This document shows positions 23,985-35,050 of a stretch of DNA of 64,000 nucleotides, piece by piece. Position 1 is the stretch's first letter, and every line of letters begins with the position of its first letter. The notes under the pieces are model-generated. The model was given only the letters and a program-made list of their open reading frames with translations, did not search any database and had not been told where the DNA came from. Source of the DNA: Elmis aenea (lineage: Eukaryota > Arthropoda > Insecta > Coleoptera > Elmidae); assembly GCA_947652605.1 (NCBI GenBank), contig OX393579.1:20109674-20173673 (forward strand), read 5' to 3'. The position numbers and the translations under genes are program-made.

Positions 23985-24232
23985 TACAAAGTGCCTAAAA
24001 ACGAAAACAATTCTGTTCGTTTCTGTTCGGAACGAAAACGAAATATATCGTTTTCGTTCTTTTCGTTCTAACCGAAAAAATTCTTTTTTCGTTTTCTTGA
24101 ATCGAAATAATATCTAACGGTTAAAACCGGTTTTACAATATTTTTTTTTGTCGTCAAAAAATCAATTTTCTTTCTAGTCACCACAACCCTCTATAAATAC
24201 GATAACAATATTTGCGTCTCAACTAAAATACA
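23985..24232. mobile_element. Partial reverse copy of the hAT element at 4492-5668
   Basis: The complement of this segment matches 5440-5660 almost base for base, including AAAACCGGTTTTAACCGTTA, GTTAGAACGAAAAGAACG and GAGGGTTGTGGTGACTAG. The match stops where the next element begins at 24233. The outermost hAT end (AGTCCCTG) is not preserved; the segment starts GTGCCTAAAAACG. Confidence 0.8.
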
Positions 24233-24590
24233 GGGTTCTCGTTTTTCGCGGGCCACTATGGGGATCTCGTAAACGGTAAGAGTTACGACTTCGGTTAAAT
24301 TGGGACAAAGTTGTATATTCAGGTGCTTAATAATTTGACGCAAACAGAACTTATCTAGCTCTTTTAGTTTTTGAGATATAGGGAAAAAAGTAAAAAAGTG
24401 GATTTTTGTTTTTTGCCCGTAACTTTTTCATTTGATGTCGAATTTCATTTCTGTAATAACTTTTTTTATGGTCACTTTTTGCAAGGAATCAAATTCCCCA
24501 ATTATATTTTCCGTGCGACGTTTCGTTTTTTTAAAACCATCATCAGGTCATTTTTTTCTTACGGACGCTATATCTGATTTCAACGCCAAT
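24233..24590. mobile_element. Solo left arm, CAGGGTG-type family
   Basis: TACAGGGTTCTCGTTTTTCG, then GGGGATCTCGTAAACGGTAA, and at the inner end TTTTTTTCTTACGGACGCTATAT, all in the order seen in the full fold-back elements. No right partner is found. Inside it, CGACGTTTCG resembles a motif at 32430. Confidence 0.55.
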
Positions 24591-25340
24591 TTGTAGAGCA
24601 TTTTATTCTGAGTTCGACAATGTATAACACTTGGCACTTTTTTGAAACAATTGTTGTTAAAAATGGTAAAAACAAATATTTTATTTAAAACAAATCCTAA
24701 TCAACATGGTAAATAATTGTCTTTGTCCCCCTGAGCCTACCATTAGCCCCCTGGCTTAGTTGAATGACTCAAGAAAGATTTAATAATTTGTTAATTATCA
24801 ACAGTGAAAGTGAAACTGTAAAAAAAACCGAATCTCGAAAAAATTCTTGGTGAATTTGTTTCCAGGAGAAACCGGAAGATAAATTTTAACTTACAAATAA
24901 GTCCACTCAAACTTTTGTTTGCTACGTAAGTTTAGTAAGCATTATGTTTTAAATTTTCTATACATTAAATTTTTTCTGTTTTTTTAACCTATAAACCATC
25001 TTTTATTTCAAAATGATAATAATCTACTTTTTCTTGCAATTAAATTGTAATCAGTACCTAACTAAATAATTGTAGATTGGGCAATATAAGATAACAAAAA
25101 TTAAATATTAAAGTAGGATACAACTAGATATTTATTGGGCATTCCTACTAATTATTGACTATATTTTTTGTCACTCTTTAATCGTATGATTTTAAACGGT
25201 ATAAATTTTTTTTTGTAATAATTTGTAATAATAAATTACCTCCGTTTTGATTTCTGTACATTTTTCTTTTTTGGTTTTTAATTAAATTTTATTCTTATAC
25301 TCATTTTAAGTTTTAATGTATAAAACTACGCTGTTGTAGT
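24591..25340. other. No recognised feature
   Basis: A+T-rich DNA without repeats or coding signals that I can recognise. Confidence 0.5.
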
Positions 25341-25610
25341 CAGTGACGTAGGCAGAATGCTTCCATGGGGGGTTAATAAACTTAAAAAGAGCCGAAGAAC
25401 TTCATTTTTAGGTCACATTACTCTCTTTTTAAGTTTTTTAGCAGCAGAATGTTTGATGCTTTCATCATGGGGCGGGGTTTATAAACGGCAAACAGAGCCG
25501 AGGCCCTTTTTTTAGCACAAAATTTACAGTTCTTCGGCCCTATATCGACTTATTATGACCCTATGGGGAAAAGTTCTGATCCCCCCTTCTCCCTTCTGCC
25601 TACGTCACCT
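25341..25610. mobile_element. Short hAT-like MITE
   Basis: Left end CAGTGACGTAGGCAGAA matches the complement of the right end (AGGTGACGTAGGCAGAA). The flanking 8-mers GTTGTAGT and GCTGTAGT differ at one base. The interior contains two similar blocks, each with CAGAATG.TT....ATGGGG followed by AAACAGAGCCGA-like sequence. There is no coding content. Confidence 0.7.
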
Positions 25611-26575
25611 GCTGTAGTATAAAAGGTAAATGCTAGTCACTTGGAGCTGGTTAGCGGGGGCCAAACCAGAAGGCTAACTACGCTAATGTTTAAAGCTGGG
25701 TCCTGGAGCGTCACTTTCTGACATGTAGTATGATTTAAAAAAACTATTAAAATGTCAATTGATAAATTCTTAACCTATGTGAGTGATTCTAAAATAATAT
25801 AAGTAAGTTTAATGGAAAATCATTTACTTTTTTATTAAGGATCTCTTATAGAAATCCTAGGTCAGTTTCAAGACTCTTGTCTCTTCGTCAGTAGAAATCT
25901 TAATTATTTATTCTCTTACGTGATGTCGTAGCAACGATCTTATATTATAATATACTTTTAGATAAACATCATTGCTTATGATGAATAAATAAACAACATT
26001 GCAACTGATAAAGAGTTTCTAAACTGGTCTAGCATAAATGTGTATAGGTAGGACATCGATTATAAAAAATAAGTGATTTTTACTTAATTATATTTATGCT
26101 AATGATTTATAATTATTTTTTTACGTGTCAGTGTTTTCTGATTTATTTTGTTTGATATTACTTTGATTATTGTGCTTTTTTAATTTACTGAAACAAAAAG
26201 ACGGGGAATCTTATATTTAAGGATCTGATTTTATTAAATTCATACAATTGTAAGTAGTTGGTATTATTTTGATTTTGGTTATAACGTCTACCACAATCGA
26301 GTAAATTCCTTACTAAGCGGAATGAATCACCTTGTACTTTGTATTTAAAGTCGCAACTGACGATGTACTAAAGATATTGTATTATTTGTATTTATTTAAA
26401 AATTTGTTGATTTATCATCACGCCAGTTAAAATCCAGTAATAACAAAAAACAGAAATAATAAAGTGTTGCCAACTTAACACCTCAAATTTGAGCGCATCC
26501 GTTTAACTCAAATGAATCGTCTCAGATTTCAGTTAGTAATTTGTTTGCAATATTGATCAAGGATAACTTAGCTCA
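25611..26575. other. No recognised feature
   Basis: No TIR pairs or ORFs of interest. Confidence 0.5.
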
Positions 26576-27287
26576 GTGTTTCTCAAAGTGTGGTCCGCAG
26601 ACCCCTGGGGGTCCCTTAATCTTTTTGAAGGGCCCCCCTAAGCCGTTTCATAATGATAAAATATAAAAATTGAAACAAAAACATTATCTACAAAACATAT
26701 ATTGGGGTCAGTGGCGTAGCTAGAAATATCGGGCCCTTTGGCAAGCATGTTCTGACGGCCTCTTCCCTTGTCGATTATAATTTTTAAAAAATTTGATATT
26801 TGCAAAATACATTTAATGAAAGAACAAAACTATAATACACATTAAATTAACAGGTAAAAAATTTGAAAAAAAAAATACACCACAAACCACTATTTTCATT
26901 TTAATAAACGAAATTCAAATTAAAGAGCGGGATTTAAAACCCACGCATTTTTGCACATTTCGAAGAGAGGATATGTCCAGGAGAAAGGACGTATGGTAAT
27001 CCTAAGTAACCTAACCTAAAATAACCTAATCGGGCTTGGGACACTTTATTTTTCGTGCATAAACTCCTCCCCATTCCAGTTTTCGTGGCCAATAAGCGGT
27101 TACACTGTTACAATGTTGCCAGACTAACAGATTTGCATAATTTGGCAACAGTGAAAGCACCATACATTTGTTATTTTAAATGTGTAAAGGAAAATTATGA
27201 AAATCGGGGACAAAAATAATTCGGGACTTGAGTCTTGTTTCTGGGGGACTGCCCCCGACAATCGGGGACAAATGGTCACCCTAGTTT
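26576..27287. mobile_element. Cluster of unpaired hAT-like termini
   Basis: 26576 starts CAGTGTTTCTCAAAGTGTGG, the same end type as 29665-30826. 26709 starts CAGTGGCGTAGCTAGAAA, a common hAT end. At 26960-27000 and 27225-27285 two right-facing ends close with GGACGTATGGTAATCCT and GGACAAATGGTCACCCTA. Left and right partners could not be matched, so this is read as decayed or truncated copies. Confidence 0.4.
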
Positions 27288-27863
27288 AGTGGTAGTAGTT
27301 CTTTTAAAATACCTAGGTCTCATCAACAGTCACATATCTTAGGAAAAAAATCGTCTTGTAATGCATTCACATTTTGCTAAGAAATTTCATCATTGCAAAG
27401 TTAAGTCTCTTTCAAAAATGTTGTAAATTTTTTTACATAATTGATTTATCTTATTTTCATATAGTCCACGACCAAAATTTTGTAAATAATTCAATTAACG
27501 ACTATTTGATAATTAAGTTTAAAAATGTCACAGCTTTCTAACAGTACAAAGCTCGAACTGTCTCTGTTGTTTTTCATGGCTATGAAGATTACTTAATAAT
27601 TTGCCTTCATAAGAACTGTGTTATGACGTTTATTATTTGTTTAGACTTAATCAATGAAAATGATTAATTGATACTGACTCGCTAGAACTGAGCTTTCAGT
27701 AAATGATATTAATTAGTCAAATTATTGATTGGTTAGATTCTGTTATTTAATTGTACATTAAAAATAATATACAGAGAGTCCGAAACTTTTCTGTATAGCC
27801 TTTTTCAGTTACAATATACAATTGTAACAGACAGACGTACAGATAATTTTTGTACAACCTGTA
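27288..27863. other. No recognised feature
   Basis: A+T-rich non-coding DNA. Confidence 0.5.
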
Positions 27864-28180
27864 CAGGGCGGACCAAATTCGAATGTTTTACGGGGGTATC
27901 TTTGCTACTGTAATAGTTAACGAAAATCTAATATCGGTCTGTTGGGTTATTTTTTTTAAATTAACATGTCTGTGTTATCAGATTTTTTTATACCACTTTC
28001 CATTTTGGTACTTCAGACAAAAATAATTAAATTTCATCGTTTTTGAAGATTTACTATAACTTCTTTATTTATGAATACAAAACTAGATGTTATATACATA
28101 GGATAGATTTTTATGCTTATCGTTTAATCTCGCAAAAGTTAAGTAAATAATTTAAAAATAGATAAAACTCATCATATGCA
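27864..28180. mobile_element. Probable solo arm, CAGGGTG-type family
   Basis: TACAGGGCGGACCAAATTCG followed by GGGGGTATCTTTGCTACTG follows the family order. No right end is visible, and the inner limit is approximate. Confidence 0.45.
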
Positions 28181-29664
28181 CAGTTTAAACGCCGTAATAG
28201 GGGTGACAACCTAATAATAAATCGAGGGCAGTTAGTTTGGTCGAAATCTCCGTAATATGATTAGGGTCCTATAGAATTTCGTTGATGATCCGTGACTACA
28301 CGCGAAACCCCAACAAAAGCGATTAATATCGTAGCGGTCGCTTGAGAACTAGTTTAAGCTAACTAAGTCACTTTTATCAAAATTTATTAATTGTCGTAAC
28401 ATGCACTCCGTTGAACTTTACTCATCCCTAATTAAATTCTTTTGCATGATGTCATCTAAATTAGGATGTTTTACAAATGAGTCACTTGCAGCTACATATT
28501 TCTTGCATGCTTGTCCCACAATAAATATGTAGAGTAACCAGGTGTGTTAGGTTATGTAATTACATTAAAATGACACCTCTATTTCAGTTTGTTTTATACA
28601 TTTGGTGAGAAAAATGTTAGCAATTCCGGATATTTTTTTCGTAGAAATTTTAATGAGCACAGATGTTCGCGATGAAAGTAGAATCGCGATAATTCATTTA
28701 TTCTTTATTGCATTTTTTATAGACGTGCATAATTTAATTGTTGGTATTTAATCAACGCACAAATATTCAGTAATTTAATGCAACATTTTTGAGGCTCCGG
28801 CGAAAGATTCTGTTTTTGTTGGAAATGTTTATGTTAGAAATTAGTTTTGTAAAGATTTAAAGTGGTCGTATTCCGATGAACGTCGGAGATGAAGATACTA
28901 TCGATTGCGATATCATTAAGTGGCGTTCAATTTGAGGGGTGGCCACGACATGGTGTATCATTGTTCAGTTGGGAATTCGAAACGGGAGAGGAATTAGGGC
29001 TTTGTGATTGCTGTTCCGTGGGGAGACGAATGCGGTGATGTCGCTTATACAATTTATAACTTAATCCTGATTTTAATACAGTTTGACACGCACTATCAGA
29101 ATAATTTCTAATCGAACTACTTACATGCTAACTTTAGGCAAATAAAGCTCATAGGTCAGATCCTCATTTGAATCATCAAAACCGTGAAATTTACCTAGAA
29201 AAATTAGTTGTTAGGTTAATATCGAACGTTGTGAGCAACATAAAAATTATTCTAAACTTTTAAATAAACCTTTATTATGGTGTCTTTTATGCAGATAACT
29301 TAATATACGTTGCAATATAAACCGTACTTAAATCCTATGAAATATGTAACTACTGTTCAACTGTTAAGTAACGTATGATCAAATAATATTATTTACTAAA
29401 TAAGAATTTTATGCAAAGCTTTACATTTAAAAGTTAATGTTGAGACTAGTATCCAGAACTAGCAACTTTAACATAAGTAGCTAAGTATGATGTGAAATGT
29501 TTTATGCAACTGGGCCTAAACGTGGTGGAAGCGATTAATGCTATTTTAATAATTAAAAAACAAATTAAAACATGCACCAGAAAAACTTATCAATCAAATA
29601 CGTTTACAGTTTACAGTTTATCTTAATAATAAATAAATAAGAAAATACTTGTGTTGTCCTAAAG
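28181..29664. other. Unrecognised; possible single-copy host sequence
   Basis: 1.5 kb without inverted repeats, with blocks richer in G+C than the rest (28250-28350, 28860-29050). A lone PIF-like right end, TTTATGCAACTGGGCCTAA, ends at about 29519. No exon could be proposed. Confidence 0.4.
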
Positions 29665-29757
29665 CAGTTTCTCAAACTTTTTACTTTGAGGACCCCTTCC
29701 AAAATTTAAAGCTTACAGATGACCCCAATGAATTGTTTTGTAGACAATATTTTTGTT

Positions 29758-30532
29758 TTTATTTTTTTCTGCGTCCGGCCAGAAAATCAGTTATTACCGA
29801 TCAATTTTTAGGCTGGAAAATACATCTTTACTGGACTAATCCTACTGGACTAGTGATGGTTGTCATGGCAAATCAACACTTTAACGGCCTAGTCCAGTAA
29901 AGTAGCTGGTTGCCATGGAGATGAGTTGTTTTGTTGATTTGCGCTGTCAAACAAACGTCATTATACCACCAAGCGAGTTTTCGCCTGTAGTTTAAGTTAG
30001 TGATTGTTTAATTATGGATGGTGACGAAAGTGATTTTGTCAGTGGCAGACGCAAAAATAGTTATTTATGTATCAAGGCCAAAAAGTGTAACAAACAGGCA
30101 AGGCCGAAAAAGTACGTTTTGGCCGAGGTGCATATTACATTTTTTGTGCGATCGAATTAAAAACAATTTAAATTTTTAGTAATTTTCAAAATTATAGGTT
30201 AGAAACTACGTGACATTCTGTCACTGACAGATGACGGTGTCTGTACTGCATTACCGGCCCTATCCCTAGCAACGGCCGTAAAAGTTACTTTTTCGGCCGT
30301 TGCTAAGGGTAACGGCCTGAAAAGTAACTTTTACGGCCGTTGCTAGGGATAGGGCCGGTAATGCAGTAGTACTTTATGGTTGCTAACGCGTCCGTCAAAC
30401 AGCTGTTTCTAGTACGATCGCACAAAAAATATTTTACGTAACACACCCGTAAAGTGTCTTTACTGGAATCGTATCCTTTCCAAAACTGTCACTCGTCCAG
30501 TAATGTACCACTTTTCGGTCTTGTTACGTAAC
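29758..30532 (+). repeat. Third copy of the MDG..SDF unit, split by an insert
   Basis: It matches 15016-15432 from TTTCTGCGTCCGGCCAGAAA to CGGTCTTGTTACGTAA. After AATTATGG the frame reads MDGDESDFVSGRRKN, with one codon fewer than the 15.2-kb copy but still in frame. The unit is interrupted after GCAAAAATA by 30060-30429 and resumes with TTTTACGTAACACACCC. Confidence 0.75.
30060..30429. mobile_element. Tailed palindromic element, copy 4 (empty site visible)
   Basis: It begins with the tail GTTATTTATGTATCAAGGCC..GGCCGAGGTGCATATTAC, then a palindrome from TTTTTTGTGCGATCG to CGATCGCACAAAAAA containing nested GGCCGT..AACTTTTACGGCC repeats. TA flanks both sides (30058-30059 and 30430-30431). The 14.9-kb and 15.3-kb copies of the surrounding unit lack it and read straight through CAGRAAAAATATTGTACGTAAC. 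This is an empty-site comparison that confirms insertion. Confidence 0.85.
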
Positions 30533-30826
30533 TAATTATTATTATATACTTTAGCATTCAATAATAGAATAGTAGAAATTAAATTTGTAGATAAGTAATA
30601 ACATTTTTATTTAATAACAAATTACATACTTAAATATAAAAAACCAATAAAATAAAACATTCCAACCCTTAAAAATACAAATATACAGTATAATTTTTAA
30701 ATAATAAAAAAATACCTAACGTGGCAAATATGGATGATTTTTGAACATTATGTAAAGGCTTAGGGGATCCTTCAGAAGCATTCAGGAACCCCCATGCGTG
30801 TGCGGTTCACGCTTTGAGAAACACTG

Positions 30827-31489
30827 TCCTAAGGCAATCTTTCTTAATCTACTTTTAAATCTGTTTTAGTATTCCATGTCTTGATTTTCGTATCACGTAT
30901 GCACGTATCAAATAAGAGTTTTATTCGCCAATCTTAATTTTGCGGTAATTTTGAAATGATTTTAAATTATAATGTACTGGTAAATTCCGGGTATTTAACG
31001 CAAAATTATATCAAAGTTACCCGCGTTTAGTGAGCACTACGTGTTTGACACTGATAATTTTTAGAGTTTACAAAAATATTATAAAAAGTGGTACATTTTT
31101 AATTACAGAATTTGTGAACTTATCAAACGGACTCTTTATTTTTTTTTGGAAAGTTTTAATTTCATTTAACTGGTTTTTATGTTTAATGGTTATTCACGTC
31201 CTGTATAGTATCAAATAATTCAGAAATATGATGGTCTTAAAATCTCAAAAATGTTGGACAGACAGTATCCTCTTCTCGCGAATTCTTGTCGTATTCATTT
31301 GTTAATTGCTGCTAATGATTATAGCCAGCGCCAATGGCTTATGAGGGGGTGGGTATATAAAACAGGGTGCATTTATGATAATCCGCGTCCATTTTGTGTC
31401 CCAACAAGGCGCTATCGATTGCCAGGGTTGCTAAGAGACGTGGGGTTGCTAGGATACAACATCCCTGTATGCAGATGGAGCCTTATGAT
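30827..31489. other. Unrecognised; TATA-like motif near 31353
   Basis: 31250-31489 is less A+T-rich than the surroundings and contains GGGGGTGGGTATATAAAACA, which resembles a core promoter. A 105-codon plus-strand ORF begins at 31251 but runs into the following transposon and shows no known domain. It could be host sequence, but this is unproven. Confidence 0.35.
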
Positions 31490-31940
31490 TAGGGATTGTA
31501 ATACCGGTAAACCGGTTAACCGGTTTACCGGTAAATCGCAAAAAATGCTCTTCAAATTTTACCGGTAATTTTCCAGTTTTTTACCGGTAATTCCGGTAAT
31601 TTTACAATATCTTTTTAATCATGATAAAAATCTAAATCAAATAATCGAAAAAAAATTGACGTATTTTCAAAGAGAAAAAAAGGGGAATCATACAAATGGC
31701 ATATGATTGTTTACTCACTACACGACTAGGGATTGTAATAAATCGCAAAAAATGCTTTTCAAATTTAACCGGTAATTTGCCAGTTTTTTACCGGTAATTC
31801 CGGTAATTTTCAATATCTTTCTAATCATGATAAAAATCTAAATCAAATAATAGAAAAAAAATTGAAGTATTTTCAAAGAGAAAAAATAAGGGGAAAGCAT
31901 ACAAATGGCATATGATTGTTTGATTGTTTACTCACTACTC
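31490..31940 (+). repeat. Tandem duplication of a hAT left end
   Basis: 31490-31726 and 31727-31940 are direct copies. Each begins TAGGGATTGTAATA and passes through AATCGCAAAAAATGCT, TTTTTTACCGGTAATTCCGG and CATACAAATGGCATATGATT. The second copy lacks about 25 bp of ACCGGTAAACC-type repeats. The element therefore has two left termini, only the outer one next to the target duplication. Confidence 0.85.
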
Positions 31941-32081
31941 GACCAACAAGTGTAGTAGAATCCGAAAAAGCTTTTTCCGCGGCTGGATTAATTTGTACAA
32001 AAATTAGGTCGCAATTAGGAGACGATAGTTAAGATAAATTATGTTTTCTACGTGGTTATTTTTTAAGAAAAGTTTAAAATA
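31928..32081 (+). pseudogene. hAT transposase C-terminal remnant
   Basis: Translation of the plus strand in the frame of the CGA at 31940 gives ..RPTSVVESEKAFSAAG, then LICTKIRSQLGDDS, a stop, then DKLCFLRGYFLRK. This resembles the C-terminal dimerisation region of hAT transposases, where an S-E-x-x-F-S-x-A-G core and a following LCFLRGYF-like segment are familiar. The in-frame TAA where a leucine codon would be expected, and the absence of the rest of the protein, show it is dead. It lies in the right position within the hAT element at 31490-32645. Confidence 0.75.
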
Positions 32082-32387
32082 AAAAATATTGTTAATAGTT
32101 TGACATCATAGGTATATTATGTTAAATCATTTTATATTTTATGTTCAGAATAGTTTTATTTTCATGTGTTTTTTGTAATGCTGGATTATATTTTTTGTAA
32201 TATTTTTATTTTATATATTATATATTGTCATTTTATATTGTGTTATATTAATATTACATAAAAATATATTAGATTCGTTAATGGCTGTTAACTAATATAT
32301 TGTATGAAACTAATTGGGATAGTTTAGGCTTCAACTATCTCAATCAGTTCCATAATAAATAAATGTATATAAATATATTTATTTTTA

Positions 32388-32487
32388 ATATGGTTTTCGG
32401 AGTTTATCCGGGTAATATTTAAATTGGCTCGACGTTTCGGCAAGCTCTCACTATAGGGGAGACGCGGGTAAACTCCGAAAACTACAT
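32388..32487. repeat. Small inverted repeat with a GACGTTTCGGC core
   Basis: ATGGTTTTCGGAGTTTATCC at the left matches the complement of CGGGTAAACTCCGAAAAC at the right. The centre contains CTCGACGTTTCGGCAAGC. It is probably a small insertion within the hAT element. Confidence 0.5.
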
Positions 32488-32645
32488 TAAAAATGTTAGT
32501 AACCGCAAAAAATCTAAAAAAAAACAATATAATATAAATATATATAATAATATGATTTACCGGTAAATTACCGGTAAACCGGTTTTGATTGACAGTTTTA
32601 CCGAATTACCGGTAATTCAAAAAGTCGGTAAATTTACAATCCCTA

Positions 32646-33501
32646 CTTATGATGGCTAATAATTCGCTCCACGGTGAGTTGATCTACATATTACGCCTAA
32701 TTTCCTTAGTTGAATGCAAAGCAGGATGTAGACTACCAACAAAAATTGATTGTAACATATATGATGCTTCCTTATACACTATACAGTCATAGCATCCTTT
32801 ATATTTTCACGATTTAAAGTATTGTTTTTGTTACTTATGTAGATATAAATTATTTTTAAGGTTAAACGAATTAACTGTAAAGCACGTGTTTTTTTTTTTT
32901 ATCACAATGTTAATTTTTTTGCCTTACTTTTTCCTTTTTTGAATTAGTTATTGTTTCTTTGCTTACCCTGTCCCCAAAAAAGTTGAGTGGCTTACTATGG
33001 GATGCGATTTGATCAGCTGTTGTTCCTTCATCAGTTGAAACATTCGTTTCTAAGACAGATCAAGTAAACTGTAAGAATTAGATCGTGTTTGGAAAAAAAA
33101 TTGATGTTCAAAGTCATAATATCCTTCAAATGTAAATCGTGTAAGACAGGTCAAAAATGTAGGTATTTTTGAAATTAACATTTTAATTAATATCTGACAA
33201 AGATATTTTTAATGTTTGCAACTGTTGCCCGTATGTGTGTAAAAAAATAGGTAACATTTTGACACGTAACTTCATAAAAAAAAGCTGTAGCTGTTAAACT
33301 TCATTTCAAAGCATACCTCAGTTTAACGTTTTCTTTATTAGGTACCAGTTATAAAACAACTTTTTGGGAAAAATCTTTATGAAGTAATAACATTTATAAC
33401 AACATTTTTTTAAAAGGTTTTTCAAATGTAATTATAACTAGTTTTCCTGACAAATAATTTACAACTTTTAGTTAATATGCAATATGCATGTTGTTTTTAT
33501 A
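32646..33501. other. No recognised feature
   Basis: A+T-rich non-coding DNA. Confidence 0.5.
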
Positions 33502-34132
33502 CAGGGTGTGTATAAATTGGCGGAAGCGCTACACGTGGCGATGTTCTTCGTAAAATTCTAAGTCGAAAATCTTAATACAAAAATGTTGTACCATGCTACC
33601 TATGGGCTCAGGAACCATTAAAAAAAACAAAAATTTGGCAACATTGCAGCCATTGATTTGCGTTTGGACACTTTTTTATCAGCAATTTTTACTTAGATAT
33701 TTATAATATTTATTCAAACTGAAAGCCTTCAGTTCGTAAACATAGCTGCATTCTTTTAGGTATCGTCTAATACTCTAATACAAAAGAAATATTTACGAGA
33801 AAAACAGAGATGACAACTGATGACAATGTTGCCATGTGTATTATTTTCATTCAAATCAGTGATTAACATATTTTCAACACCAATTTTTGAAAGGAAAAAC
33901 ACAATATCTAGGAAAACATATTATGCAAAATTTATTTTTATTCCAAATCGCAGCTTTTTTATTAACAAATATTAAACAATAACGCTTATTAAAGGACTAA
34001 ATGTCAAAACTTTGAGGACCTCTTGCAGACACAGCAAGCATGGTACAACACTTTTGTATTAAGATTTTCGACTTACAATTTTACGAAGAACATCGCCACG
34101 TGTAGCGCTTCCGCCAATTTATACACACCCTG
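33502..34132. mobile_element. CAGGGTG-type element with ~95-bp TIRs
   Basis: CAGGGTGTGTATAAATTGGC followed by GGAAGCGCTACACGTGGCGA is repeated in complement at 34036-34132 almost without change, and TATA flanks both ends. The interior is not palindromic. The inverted repeats are less diverged by eye than in most other family members, which suggests a younger copy. Confidence 0.9.
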
Positions 34133-35050
34133 TATATCACGGTGACAATATTCTACCCAAATTAGTTAGCAAAGTTGGGCAGAAACATTAAATTAAATGG
34201 CCTTAATTTTTTTAATGAATGTTGCCAACGTCTTGAGAAAATTTTAAATCTGAAAAATGATAAAATATTCAAATACAATTTTCTCAACTATGATAGACGA
34301 AAAAGACTCTCAATATGTAATTTTTAGAAAATGCTATTGAGACAATAATATTTTTTAAATTTAGTGATTACCATCTTTATATTATTTTAAATGGCAACCG
34401 TAGTTACTATGGCCTTAGAAGGAAAATATTTTTTTACAGAGTGCAATTATATAAAAGTTGTAATTTGTAGTGGAATAGTTTTTAATAAAAAGTGTATATA
34501 ATTTTCATTCATACGAATTATAGAAGCTTTGAAAAAAAAGGTAAATAAAGATAACTTTATAATAATAAAATTATTTATCTGTTGGGAAGCTTTCCTATAT
34601 TACAGGAAAAAAAAGTGTAGTAGCTTTATATGTATTTTAATTTAGCCATAATTAGTTGACTTACAATTTAGTAAATCCATGCAAACTTTTTTTAAAAACA
34701 TCTTATGGTTTTATAAAGATTTACCCTTAAAGGTCAACTCACACCGGCGCGATCTCGACGCGGTCGCGGGCGCGGGCGCGGTCACTATAATAAGTAACCT
34801 TGGTTACCAATTATCGTGACCGCGCCCGCGCCCGCAACCGCGTCGAGCTCGCGCCGGTGTGTGTGGACCTTAAATCTTTTTATTGTAAAAACTTTTTTTT
34901 TGCCTTTTCCTTAACATTTGGCAACACCGGTTAACTTTTTACACGCCTTGCAATGTTTTGATAATTCTAGCCAACTTTGCTAATTTAAACAACTTTCATT
35001 CTTACAATAACAAAGTTACCCATTTTACGCGGTGGTTTATTGCCACCCTG
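34133..35050. mobile_element. Diverged CAGGGTG-type element, left end disrupted
   Basis: The right end is GCCACCCTG followed by TATA. The complemented right arm (GTAACTTTGTTATTGTAAG, AAATTAGCAAAGTTGG) resembles 34150-34210 (AGTTAGCAAAGTTGGGCAG) and the solo arm at 13000. The left CAGGGTG is not visible, apparently broken by insertion of 33502-34132. It hosts the hairpin at 34731-34870. Confidence 0.5.
34731..34870. mobile_element. G+C-rich 140-bp hairpin MITE, TAA target site
   Basis: AGGTCAACTCACACCGGCGC at the left and the complement of the right end (AGGTCCACACACACCGGCGC) form nearly complete complementary arms of about 60 bp. These include GACGCGGTCGCGGGCGCGG and close on a small loop around GTAACCTTGGTTAC. 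TAA lies on both sides (34728-34730 and 34871-34873), as in PIF/Harbinger MITEs. Its base composition is very unlike the surroundings. Confidence 0.8.

Larger units (their letters stand above)
29665..30826. mobile_element. hAT-like element containing two other repeats
   Basis: Left end CAGTTTCTCAAACTTTTTAC and complemented right end CAGTGTTTCTCAAAGCGTG are hAT-like. The flanking 8-mers TCCTAAAG (29657-29664) and TCCTAAGG (30827-30834) differ at one base. The interior is almost entirely the MDG unit (29758-30532), itself split by the tailed palindrome at 30060-30429. The element at 36031-37232 shares the GAATTGTTTTGTAGACAATA region. No transposase is present. Confidence 0.75.
31490..32645 (+). 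mobile_element. hAT element with perfect 8-bp TSD, transposase mostly lost
   Basis: Ends TAGGGATTGTAA and TTACAATCCCTA are exact complements, and the duplication CTTATGAT is perfect (31482-31489 and 32646-32653). Both ends are dense in ACCGGTAA / TTACCGGT strings. The left end is tandemly duplicated (31490-31940). A hAT transposase C-terminal remnant lies at 31928-32081. A small inverted repeat is inserted at 32388-32487. Confidence 0.85.

Noticed and set aside
31251..31568. 105-codon plus-strand ORF
   Set aside because: It crosses the left end of the hAT element at 31490 and has no recognisable domain; at most its first part could be a host exon.
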